DNA of 64,000 bases from Enterocloster lavalensis. GTDB lineage: Bacteria; Bacillota; Clostridia; Lachnospirales; Lachnospiraceae. Shown one piece after another: positions 43,803-50,789 of the stretch; within the stretch, counting starts at the first letter, position 1, and the number at the start of each line of letters is the position of its first letter. The notes under the pieces were generated by a model that worked only from the letters and a program-made list of their open reading frames with translations, did no database searches and was not told the DNA's origin. A program made the position numbers and the translations under genes. The stretch is from NCBI RefSeq assembly GCF_902364025.1, contig NZ_CABJCG010000002.1, positions 248,001 to 312,000 on the forward strand, given 5' to 3'.

Positions 43803-44855
43803 ATGGGACGATTCAAAGAAATTATCATAGAGGCCGCTGCGCCCTACGAGCGCGGCGTCCAGTACGGAGAGCAGGCCAGGGAGGAGATCATCCTCTGTAT
43901 CGAGCGGTACAAGGAGCACTTCGCGGCCATGGGACGTATGAGCTGGGAGGAGGCGCGGAGCAGAGTGACGCCCATCCGCCAGCTGCTTTTAAAGGATTAT
44001 CAGGACTGTCTCGCGGAGGTGGAGGGCATCGCCAAAGGGTCGGATACGGATTTTGTGGACCTGATGGTGCTGAACGCGCGCTACGAGTTCCTGCATTTCC
44101 CCACCGAAGGGGAGTGCACGGCTTTTGCGCTGCTGCGGGAAGCCACCGAGGACGGACTTGTGTATGTGGGGCAGAACTGGGATAACCGTCCCTTTGTGCT
44201 GGAGCACACGCTGATCGTCCGGGAGACCGAGGAAAATGGAACCAGGATCATCGGCACCACCGAGGCGGGCCAGCTGATCCGCAACGGCATGAACTCCCAC
44301 GGCCTGGGCATGTGCGCCAACAGCCTGAATTCCATTTTTGACCGCGCGGGCGTGGGCGTTCCGGCCAATTTCCTGCGCAGAAAGCTGCTCTCTCTTAAGA
44401 GCATGGACCAGATGATCGCATGGCTGGTGAATGCGCCCAGAACCGTGTCCAACAATTACTGCCTGGCGTCGTCGGAGAACAGGGCCTTCGACGTGGAGGC
44501 CGTGCCCACCGCGCCCTGGCTGCTGCTGCCGGAGGACAACATTCTGACCCATGCTAACCACCTGGTGGGGGACCGCACGGTGGACGCCTACCAGGGTATG
44601 AAGTTCAGGGGCGAGCTGCTCTATAAGCTGCTGGCCAGGAAGAACGGCAGAATCACCACGGACTATGTGAAGGAATGCCTGAAAAACCATGAGAATTTCC
44701 CGGATTCCCTGTGCGCCCACATGCTGGAGGGCGAGACGGAGATGCGCAAGATGTGGCAGACCAACGCCTCCATTATCTACAATCTGGATAAGCTGGAGAT
44801 GGATATCTGCTACGGGCCGCCCTGCCAGGGAGAGTATGTGACGTACACGTTGTAA
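43803..44855 (+). CDS. C45-family Ntn hydrolase (acyl-CoA:6-aminopenicillanate acyltransferase type)
   Basis: 350 residues. Proteins of this family cut their own chain before a cysteine and then use that N-terminal cysteine to hydrolyse or transfer an acyl-amide group. Here Cys105 lies in TEGECTAFAL, matching the position (103) and context of the fungal isopenicillin acyltransferase. It is followed by the VYVGQNWDNRP and NSHGLGMCANSL segments of the family. Bacterial members cleave N-acyl amino acids or peptides. The ATG at 43803 with AAGGAGG upstream is used; the frame is open earlier but that part overlaps dppF. Placed between a peptide importer and an M20 amidohydrolase, it probably acts on the imported compound. 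Confidence 0.9.
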   Translation: MGRFKEIIIEAAAPYERGVQYGEQAREEIILCIERYKEHFAAMGRMSWEEARSRVTPIRQLLLKDYQDCLAEVEGIAKGSDTDFVDLMVLNARYEFLHFPTEGECTAFALLREATEDGLVYVGQNWDNRPFVLEHTLIVRETEENGTRIIGTTEAGQLIRNGMNSHGLGMCANSLNSIFDRAGVGVPANFLRRKLLSLKSMDQMIAWLVNAPRTVSNNYCLASSENRAFDVEAVPTAPWLLLPEDNILTHANHLVGDRTVDAYQGMKFRGELLYKLLARKNGRITTDYVKECLKNHENFPDSLCAHMLEGETEMRKMWQTNASIIYNLDKLEMDICYGPPCQGEYVTYTL

Positions 44856-44872
44856 CGGCTGGAGGAACGAGA

Positions 44873-46045
44873 TTGAAGGAGAAGCTGAGAACATATATTG
44901 ATTCCATCTGTGGGGAGCTGTGCGGACTGTCCGACGACATTTTCGACCACCCGGAATGCGGCGGGGAAGAACAGTACGCCGTGGAGCAGCTGACAAGGTT
45001 CCTGCGGGATCAGGGTTTTACGGTTGAGACGGGGATCGCCGGACTTACCACCGCCTTTCGGGCGGTGTACCAGGTGGGGACCGGCGGCCCGTCCATCGGC
45101 CTTTTGTGCGAGTACGACGCGCTTAAGGGCTTTGGGCACGGCTGCGGCCACCACATGCAGGGACCGGCGGTGTTGGGGGCCGCGGCCGCCCTGCGCCGCT
45201 GTCTGGGGGAGGATACCCCGGCGAAGATCGTGGTGTACGGGACCCCGGCGGAGGAGACGTCCATGGGGAAAACCATCATGCTGCGGGAAGGGTATTTCCG
45301 GGACATCGATATCGCGCTGATGACCCACGCCAATCCCGAGACCAACGTGGATGTGAAGAGTCTGGCCCTGCGCAGCTACCGGGTGAAGTATCACGGGGTG
45401 TCCGCCCACGCGGCCATCAAGCCGGAGGACGGGCGCAGCGCCCTGGATGCGCTGATGCTGGCCTGCCACGGCCTGGAATGTCTGCGGGAGCACGTGCGGG
45501 ACGATGTGCGGATGCATTACGCCATCCGGGAGACCAGCCCGCTGTCCAATGTGGTGCCCGATTTTGTGGAGGCCAGCTTTGTGATCCGATCCTACAGCAC
45601 GGATTATATTGAAACGCTGGTGCCGCGGCTGGAAAAGGTGCTCCGGGGGGCGGCCATGATGACGGAGACGACCTGCGAGATCAGTGAGAAGTCCCACCTG
45701 GACAGCAAGGTCCCGTCCTATATCATAAACGACCTGATTATGGAAAATGCCCAGGCGGTGGATGCGCCCCAGCTGGGGGCTCCCCGGGAGAAAACGGGTT
45801 CCACGGACTTCGGAAATGTGCTCCATACCCTGCCGGGGGCCTGCGTGCGGATCGCGTTTGTACCGCGGGGCACGTCCAGCCATTCGCAGGAGTACCTGGA
45901 TGCGGGAAAGAGTGACGCCGCCCATTTGGCGGTGCGGCTGGCCGCGCAGATTTTGGCGCTTACCAGCTGGGATGTGATAGAGGATAAGGGGCTGCTGGAA
46001 CGGATCCGGGCGGAATTTGCGGAAAATCTGGCTGTTATGGGATAG
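44873..46045 (+). CDS. M20-family amidohydrolase
   Basis: 390 residues. Metal and catalytic segments: LCEYDALKGFGHGCGHHMQG (parts GHGCGHH), TPAEETSMGK with the catalytic Glu, THANPET, GVSAHAAIKPEDGRSALDA in the lid domain, and GTSSHSQEY. Compared with AbgB it is about 80 residues shorter, nearer to aminoacylase or N-acyl-amino-acid hydrolases. TTG start with GGAGG 8 bases before it, 17 bases after the C45 gene. It may remove the remaining acyl or amino-acid group from the product of the C45 enzyme. No close relationship to the M20 at 21195 beyond the family. Confidence 0.88.
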   Translation: MKEKLRTYIDSICGELCGLSDDIFDHPECGGEEQYAVEQLTRFLRDQGFTVETGIAGLTTAFRAVYQVGTGGPSIGLLCEYDALKGFGHGCGHHMQGPAVLGAAAALRRCLGEDTPAKIVVYGTPAEETSMGKTIMLREGYFRDIDIALMTHANPETNVDVKSLALRSYRVKYHGVSAHAAIKPEDGRSALDALMLACHGLECLREHVRDDVRMHYAIRETSPLSNVVPDFVEASFVIRSYSTDYIETLVPRLEKVLRGAAMMTETTCEISEKSHLDSKVPSYIINDLIMENAQAVDAPQLGAPREKTGSTDFGNVLHTLPGACVRIAFVPRGTSSHSQEYLDAGKSDAAHLAVRLAAQILALTSWDVIEDKGLLERIRAEFAENLAVMG

Positions 46046-46121
46046 GTCTTTTTGCGGGCGTGGTTTCTAAATGTGGCGGCGGACCGGTTGGAAAAGAGAT
46101 AGGAGCGAGGCGGTTTGAGTG

Positions 46122-46988
46122 ATGAGGATTAGGAAGCGGCTGGAAGGACTGGCCAGGGAGGCGCTGTGGGACTGCGCGGCCGCGTTTATGATCGCGGCGG
46201 GACTGTCGGTGTTCGCGGCCGGGGCGGATTTCGCGCCGGGCGGCGTCAATGGGCTGTCCCTGATCGTCCGCCACCTGTTCGGGCTTCCCATGGGGGCCGT
46301 CAGCCTGGTGTTGAACGGGCCGGTGATTCTTGTGACCTACAAGCTGCTGGGGCGGGATTTTTTGCTCAAATCCTTAAAAAGTATGGTGATCTGCGCTGTT
46401 TTTATGGATTATGTGATCCCATTTGTGCCGCCCTACCACGGGAATCAGCTTTTGGCGGCTCTGTTTGCCGGGGCGTTTAACGGCGCTGGGCTGGCTTTGA
46501 TTTACCTGCAGAATTCTTCCACCGGGGGAAGCGATTTCCTGATTTTGTCCGTGAAGAAGCTGAAGCCCCACCTGTCCATCGGACAGATCACACAGATTAT
46601 CGACGGAAGCGTGATCGTGCTGGGGGGATTTGTGTTTCGCAACATCGAGGCGGTTTTGTACGGCATCGTCTGCACCGCCGTGACCACCGCGGTGATCGAC
46701 CGGATCATGAACGGGGCATGCTCCGGGAAAACGGTTATGATCATCACGGAGTCCGGCAGGCGGATCGCGGCGGAGATCGACCGGGCGATGGGGCGGGGAG
46801 CCACCATTATGAGGGCCACCGGCGGCTACTCGGGGATTCAGAAGGACGCGGTGCTCTGCGTGTGCAGCCACCGCCAGATTCCACAGGTGCGCCGGGTGGT
46901 GCAGGGCCTGGACGGGAACGCCTTTGTAATTGTGGGGGAGTTTACCCAGGTGTACGGAGAGGGATTCCAGAAATTGGAAGAAAATTGA
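46122..46988 (+). CDS. YitT-family membrane protein (DUF161 + DUF2179)
   Basis: 288 residues. The N-terminal membrane part has five or six segments (from about 12 to 190), with DFAPGGVNGLSLIVRHLFG and STGGSDFLILSVKKL. The C-terminal DUF2179 domain (about 200-285) reads KTVMIITESGRRIAAEIDRAM, then RGATIMRATGGYSG and HRQIPQVRRVV. The role of YitT proteins is unclear, though transport or signalling has been suggested. It lies 76 bases after the M20 gene and before a terminator, so it is probably the last gene of the LysR-controlled operon. GAGGCGG precedes the start. Confidence 0.9.
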   Translation: MRIRKRLEGLAREALWDCAAAFMIAAGLSVFAAGADFAPGGVNGLSLIVRHLFGLPMGAVSLVLNGPVILVTYKLLGRDFLLKSLKSMVICAVFMDYVIPFVPPYHGNQLLAALFAGAFNGAGLALIYLQNSSTGGSDFLILSVKKLKPHLSIGQITQIIDGSVIVLGGFVFRNIEAVLYGIVCTAVTTAVIDRIMNGACSGKTVMIITESGRRIAAEIDRAMGRGATIMRATGGYSGIQKDAVLCVCSHRQIPQVRRVVQGLDGNAFVIVGEFTQVYGEGFQKLEEN

Positions 46989-47068
46989 ACGGAAACGGGG
47001 AAATGGTTCGGCTGGGCCGCGTCTGACGACGGTACGGTTTGGCTGAAGCGTTATGAGGTGATTGATAG

Positions 47069-47119
47069 AAAATGCCGGAGGCAGCAACCTTGGATAAGGG
47101 GAGCTGTCTCCGGCATTTT
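47069..47119. terminator. Bidirectional intrinsic terminator
   Basis: AAAATGCCGGAG pairs perfectly with CTCCGGCATTTT; A-tract and T-tract flanks on both sides let it end both the yitT-side transcript and the convergent FAD gene. Confidence 0.9.
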
Positions 47120-47129
47120 GCCGTTGGAT

Positions 47130-48539
47130 TTATGCGTTGGCCTTGGCCAGGATGCTTCTCGCCACGCTGATTCCGTTGGCGGAAGCCTGCTGCAGGCCCC
47201 GGGTCACGGAAGCGCCGTCGCCGATGGCGCGCAGGCCGTGGACGCTGGTCTCGAAGTCGGTGTCCACCACCACCTTGTTGGAGTAGAATTTTACCTCCAC
47301 GCCGTAGAGCAGGGTCTCGTCACCGGCGATGCCGGGGGTGACCTTGTCCAGGGCCAGAAGCATTTCCTTGATGTCCGTCATGATGCGGTGGGGGAACACC
47401 AGGGAGAGATCGCCGGGCACTGCGTCCTTCAAGGTGGGGATCAGGTTGTTGCGGCACAGGCGCTCCTCGGTGGTGCGGCGTCCTCTCTGGAAGTCGCCGA
47501 AGGTCTGTACCATGATCCTGCCGCCGCAGAGCATGTTGGAGAGCTGGGCAATGTGCTTGCCGTACTCGATGGGCTCGTTGAAGGGTTTGGTGAAGTTCTT
47601 GCTCACCAGCAGGGCGAAGTTGGTGTTGTTCGTCTTGTATTCCTTGGACTTGTAGGCGTGGCCGTTGACCACTGCCAGCCCGTTCTCGTAGTATTCAGTG
47701 GCCACCTCGCCGGAGGGGTTGGTGCAGAAGGTGCGCACCTTGTCGTCGAAGGTGGGGGTGTAGTAGACCAGCTTGGCCTCATAGAGGTTCTCGTTGAGGA
47801 ACTTCATGACCTCGTCCCGGACCTCCACACGCACGCCGATATCCACAGTGCCCACCCGGGTCTCGATGCCGTGGTCGTTGCAGATGTGGGAGAACCAGTC
47901 GGAGCCCTCGCGGCCGATGGCGGAAACCACTTCGGGAGCGTAGTAGGTCTCATTCTTGTCGGTGATCACGCCCTTCACCTGGTCGCCCTCGATGATGATG
48001 TCCTTCACCATGGTGTTGAACTCCATCTGGACGCCCTGGGCCAGCAGGTGCTCCTCCAGGCGGGTGTATATCTTATAGCCCTCCTCCGTGCCCAGATGGC
48101 GGATGGGGCATTCGATCAGCTTTAAGTTGGCTGTGATGGCTTTGCGGCGGATCTCCTCGATCTCCTTCTGCTTGTCCACGCCGTATACATTGGTGTCCGC
48201 GCCGAACTTCAGGTAAATATTGTCGGACTCTTTTAAGAGCTCCACGGTCTTGTCGTAGCCCAGAATCTCCGGCAGATTTCCGCCCACGTCCGGGGACAGG
48301 GAGAGCTTGCCGTCGGAGAAGGCTCCGGCTCCGGCAAATCCGGTGGTGATGGAACAGGGCTTGCAGCCCACGCAGACCTTGGTGGTGCGCTTGGGACACA
48401 CACGTTTCTCGATGGGACGCCCTTTCTCGATCATCAGAATCTTCATATCCGGTTTCTGGCGGATCAGTTCGTACGCGCAGAAGATACCGGAAGGGCCTGC
48501 GCCAATGATGATTACGTCAAAATTTGAAGATGAATTCAT
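47130..48539 (-). CDS. FAD-dependent oxidoreductase (COG2509-type)
   Basis: 469 residues. FAD-binding GAGPSG is at about 13-18 in FDVIIIGAGPSGIF. A cysteine cluster Cys48-x7-Cys56-x2-Cys59-x2-Cys62 (CPKRTTKVCVGCKPC) leads into SITTGFAGAGAFSDGKL. GRIMVQTFGDFQRGRRTT and a C-terminal GLRAIGDGASVTRGLQQASANG close the FAD site. This is a widely conserved but uncharacterised dehydrogenase family. The cysteine cluster could hold an iron-sulfur centre (inference). AAAGGAG lies 9 bases before the ATG. It has its own promoter. Confidence 0.92.
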   Translation of the reverse strand: MNSSSNFDVIIIGAGPSGIFCAYELIRQKPDMKILMIEKGRPIEKRVCPKRTTKVCVGCKPCSITTGFAGAGAFSDGKLSLSPDVGGNLPEILGYDKTVELLKESDNIYLKFGADTNVYGVDKQKEIEEIRRKAITANLKLIECPIRHLGTEEGYKIYTRLEEHLLAQGVQMEFNTMVKDIIIEGDQVKGVITDKNETYYAPEVVSAIGREGSDWFSHICNDHGIETRVGTVDIGVRVEVRDEVMKFLNENLYEAKLVYYTPTFDDKVRTFCTNPSGEVATEYYENGLAVVNGHAYKSKEYKTNNTNFALLVSKNFTKPFNEPIEYGKHIAQLSNMLCGGRIMVQTFGDFQRGRRTTEERLCRNNLIPTLKDAVPGDLSLVFPHRIMTDIKEMLLALDKVTPGIAGDETLLYGVEVKFYSNKVVVDTDFETSVHGLRAIGDGASVTRGLQQASANGISVARSILAKANA

Positions 48540-48930
48540 AATAAAAACTCCTTTCAGGTTCAGGGTTCTGCCTGGGTTTTCTTTGGTGAAACATAAAAAA
48601 ACCAGTATAAGAAATAGAAGCTTGTAGTCAACTATTCCGGTAGCTGGTAGAAACGTTCATCCAATTATGAACTTATACAGGCGTCACAACATTCCTTAGT
48701 TTAGCATAGTTTGTGTGGTTTCGCAAGAGTGCAGTGGTCCGGAAACGCCTTATTTTTCGGGGCTTTGGCGGGAATTAAGATGTCTTTAGAAAAACTTGCG
48801 GAAATAGTACAAAATTTGTCTCATATGTTAAGCTTTTTTCAAAGATTTCCGGGGCATGAGTGTGGTAAACTATACATATGATAAACGAGGACAAGCCTGT
48901 TTTGAGGCTTTTTGAAAGGAGGGCGGCTTT
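48540..48930. other. Divergent intergenic region between the FAD gene and the transglycosylase
   Basis: About 390 bases. It holds the FAD-gene promoter on the minus strand. Before the transglycosylase it holds a small stem AAGCCT/AGGCTT followed by T's (48893-48914), next to the ribosome site. A TGG-TAAACT (48863-48871) is a weak extended -10 for the plus strand. Nothing else recognised. Confidence 0.5.
48604..48631 (-). promoter_or_regulatory. Sigma-A type promoter for the FAD oxidoreductase gene
   Basis: On the minus strand: TTGACT (48631-48626), a 16-base spacer and TATACT (48609-48604), about 65 bases from the start codon. Confidence 0.65.
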
Positions 48931-49638
48931 ATGAAGGCATTGAAAATGGTTCGGAGGCTGGCGATGGTGTTGTTTGTAATATGCGCGGGTTTATGCCTGG
49001 TTGTAGGCGTGAAGGGTTACCGGATGTATAAGGGCGCCCTGGCGCAGACCAGTCTGGCAGACAAGGTGGATTCCATCCGGGCGAGGGAGGATTACACCAC
49101 CTTTGAGGAGCTGCCCCCGATCTACGTGGAGGCGGTGCTCTCCGTGGAGGACCACCGGTTTTACAGTCACCCGGGGATCGATCCCATCGCCATCGGGCGG
49201 GCGGCGTTCAACGATCTGAAGGCCATGGCTTTCGTGGAGGGCGGCAGCACCGTCACCCAGCAGCTGGCCAAGAACCTGTATTTTTCCCAGGAAAAGGAAC
49301 TGACCCGCAAGGTTGCGGAGGTGTTCATGGCCTTTAATCTGGAGAAGAACTACAGCAAGGAGGAGATTCTGGAGCTCTATGTGAACTCCATTTACTTCGG
49401 AAACGGTTACTACAGCGTGGCGGAGGCCAGCGAAGGGTATTTCGGCAAAGCGCCCTCCGAGATGACGGAGTACGAGAGCACGCTGCTGGCAGGAATCCCC
49501 AACGCGCCGTCGGTGTACGCGCTGACAGCCAACCCGGACCTGGCGGCCCAGAGACAGCGCCAGGTGGTGGACCGGATGGTGACCTGCGGGTATTATACGG
49601 AGGTGCAGGCGCAGGAGACGCTGGCGGCGGGGATGTGA
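48931..49638 (+). CDS. Monofunctional peptidoglycan glycosyltransferase (GT51)
   Basis: 235 residues. A membrane anchor (about 9-28) is followed by a glycosyltransferase 51 domain that polymerises lipid II outside the membrane. The catalytic Glu73 is in VEDHRFYSHPGID, then EGGSTVTQQLAKNLYF, the region with the second glutamate (FNLEKNYSKEEILELYVN) and IYFGNGYYSVAEASEGYFGK. There is no penicillin-binding transpeptidase domain and no room for one, so this is the MtgA/SgtB-like form. AAAGGAGG lies 9 bases before the ATG. Confidence 0.95.
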   Translation: MKALKMVRRLAMVLFVICAGLCLVVGVKGYRMYKGALAQTSLADKVDSIRAREDYTTFEELPPIYVEAVLSVEDHRFYSHPGIDPIAIGRAAFNDLKAMAFVEGGSTVTQQLAKNLYFSQEKELTRKVAEVFMAFNLEKNYSKEEILELYVNSIYFGNGYYSVAEASEGYFGKAPSEMTEYESTLLAGIPNAPSVYALTANPDLAAQRQRQVVDRMVTCGYYTEVQAQETLAAGM

Positions 49639-49680
49639 GAAATTAAAGACAGAGCATTTGGTGAGAGTGCGGTGATTATG

Positions 49681-49708
49681 CCCCTAGGCCCGGCGGCCCG
49701 GGGGTTTT
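49681..49708 (+). terminator. Possible terminator after the transglycosylase
   Basis: CCCC and GGGG arms with GC pairing inside, then TTTT. The stem has mismatches, so this is a moderate candidate. Confidence 0.45.
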
Positions 49709-49736
49709 GACGTTTTAATGGTTTGGCGGTTGTGCC

Positions 49737-49808
49737 TTTACAATGGAAATATTCTCTGCTACAATGTAAAAACAGCGTTAGATCCCCCATATGGGCGGAT
49801 CTAACGCT
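49737..49808 (+). promoter_or_regulatory. pth promoter and 5'-end hairpin
   Basis: TTTACA (49737-49742), a 17-base spacer and TACAAT (49760-49765). The expected transcript start, near 49772, is followed immediately by a hairpin with perfect 11-base arms AGCGTTAGATC/GATCTAACGCT (49774-49784 with 49798-49808). The stem would cap the 5' end of the pth-mfd mRNA. Confidence 0.7.
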
Positions 49809-49863
49809 AAAGTGCGTTTTGTGTTTTTGGATTCTTGCGGACTGGCAATAGAAGGAACGGACA

Positions 49864-50502
49864 ATGAGCGGATTTTTGGATAGAATAAAAGGTGTGTTTC
49901 ACAGGAAAGTAGAGGACGAAAAGGCTATGTATATAATCGCAGGATTGGGAAATCCCACGAAGGAGTACGAGAAAACCCGGCACAATGTGGGGTTCGAGGT
50001 GATCGACGTGCTGGCGGACCGGCTGTTCACCTCCGTGGACGAAAAAAAGTTCAAGGGGTATTACGGCAAGGCGGTGATCGGGGGGGAGAAGGTGATTCTC
50101 TTGAAGCCCCAGACCTTCATGAATCTCAGCGGGGAGAGCGTGCGCGCGGCGGCGGATTTCTATAAAGTCGATCCGGATCATATTATAGTGGTGTATGATG
50201 ACGTGAGCCTGGATGTCGGACAGCTGCGCATTCGGACCAAGGGCAGCGCTGGGGGGCATAATGGGATCAAGAACATTATCGCCCATCTGGGAACCCAGGA
50301 GTTTCCGCGCATCAAGGTGGGCGTGGGAAATAAGCCGCCCAGGATGGACCTGGCGGACTATGTGCTGGGCCGGTTTCCCAAAGAGGAGCGCGGGCTGATG
50401 GAGGACGCCTTCAAGGAGGCGGCGGAAGCGGTGGAAGTGATGATTAAGGAAGGCGCCGGGATAGCGATGAACCGGTTTAACGGGCATAAGGAGAAGGAGT
50501 AG
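49864..50502 (+). CDS. pth: Peptidyl-tRNA hydrolase
   Basis: Releases tRNA from prematurely ended peptidyl-tRNA; cytosolic. 212 residues from the ATG at 49864, or 191 from the ATG at 49927, where the normal family start MYIIAGLGNP begins. AAGGA lies upstream of the first, while the second has only weak sites, so a short basic extension of 21 residues (MSGFLDRIKGVFHRKVEDEK) is possible. Active-site segments: TRHNVGF with the catalytic His, LLKPQTFMNLSGES, VYDDVSLDVGQLRI (catalytic Asp) and KGSAGGHNGIKNI. mfd follows after a repeat array, the usual gene order in Firmicutes. Confidence 0.95.
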   Translation: MSGFLDRIKGVFHRKVEDEKAMYIIAGLGNPTKEYEKTRHNVGFEVIDVLADRLFTSVDEKKFKGYYGKAVIGGEKVILLKPQTFMNLSGESVRAAADFYKVDPDHIIVVYDDVSLDVGQLRIRTKGSAGGHNGIKNIIAHLGTQEFPRIKVGVGNKPPRMDLADYVLGRFPKEERGLMEDAFKEAAEAVEVMIKEGAGIAMNRFNGHKEKE

Positions 50503-50534
50503 CGTGGAACGGGACGGGAAAGGCCGGAGAATGG

Positions 50535-50750
50535 CGGCCCAGTAGGAATTAGGGAGTATCCTGGCCCAGTAGGGATTAGGGAGTATCCTGGCCCGGGAGG
50601 GATCAGGGGGCAACCTGGCCCGACAGGGATTAGGGGAAAACCGGTCCGGCAAGTATTAGGATGCAACCCGGTCCGAGAGGGATCAGGGAGCAACCCGGTC
50701 CGGCAGGGATCAGGGAGCAACCGGATCCGGCAGGTATCCGGGATCATCCC
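50535..50750 (+). repeat. Eight tandem copies of a 27-bp repeat before mfd
   Basis: Eight consecutive units of exactly 27 bases; the first begins at 50535 and the last ends at 50750. A typical unit contains GGCCCAGTAGGGATTAGGG and ends in TATCC or CAACC; later units have GGTCC at the start. The first two copies differ at two positions only; later ones diverge. 27 is a multiple of three and the last four units read as a nine-residue repeat (QPGPAGIRE-like) in the mfd frame, but an in-frame stop lies further upstream. Confidence 0.9.
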
Positions 50751-50789
50751 GCCCCCGGCGGCGTATTTGACAGAAAGGTGAGGCAGACC

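Noticed and set aside
50661..50789. N-terminal extension of Mfd by 43 residues from the repeat array
   Set aside because: The ATG at 50790 has a good ribosome site and a family-like opening. The extension consists only of repeat units and an in-frame stop lies just upstream.
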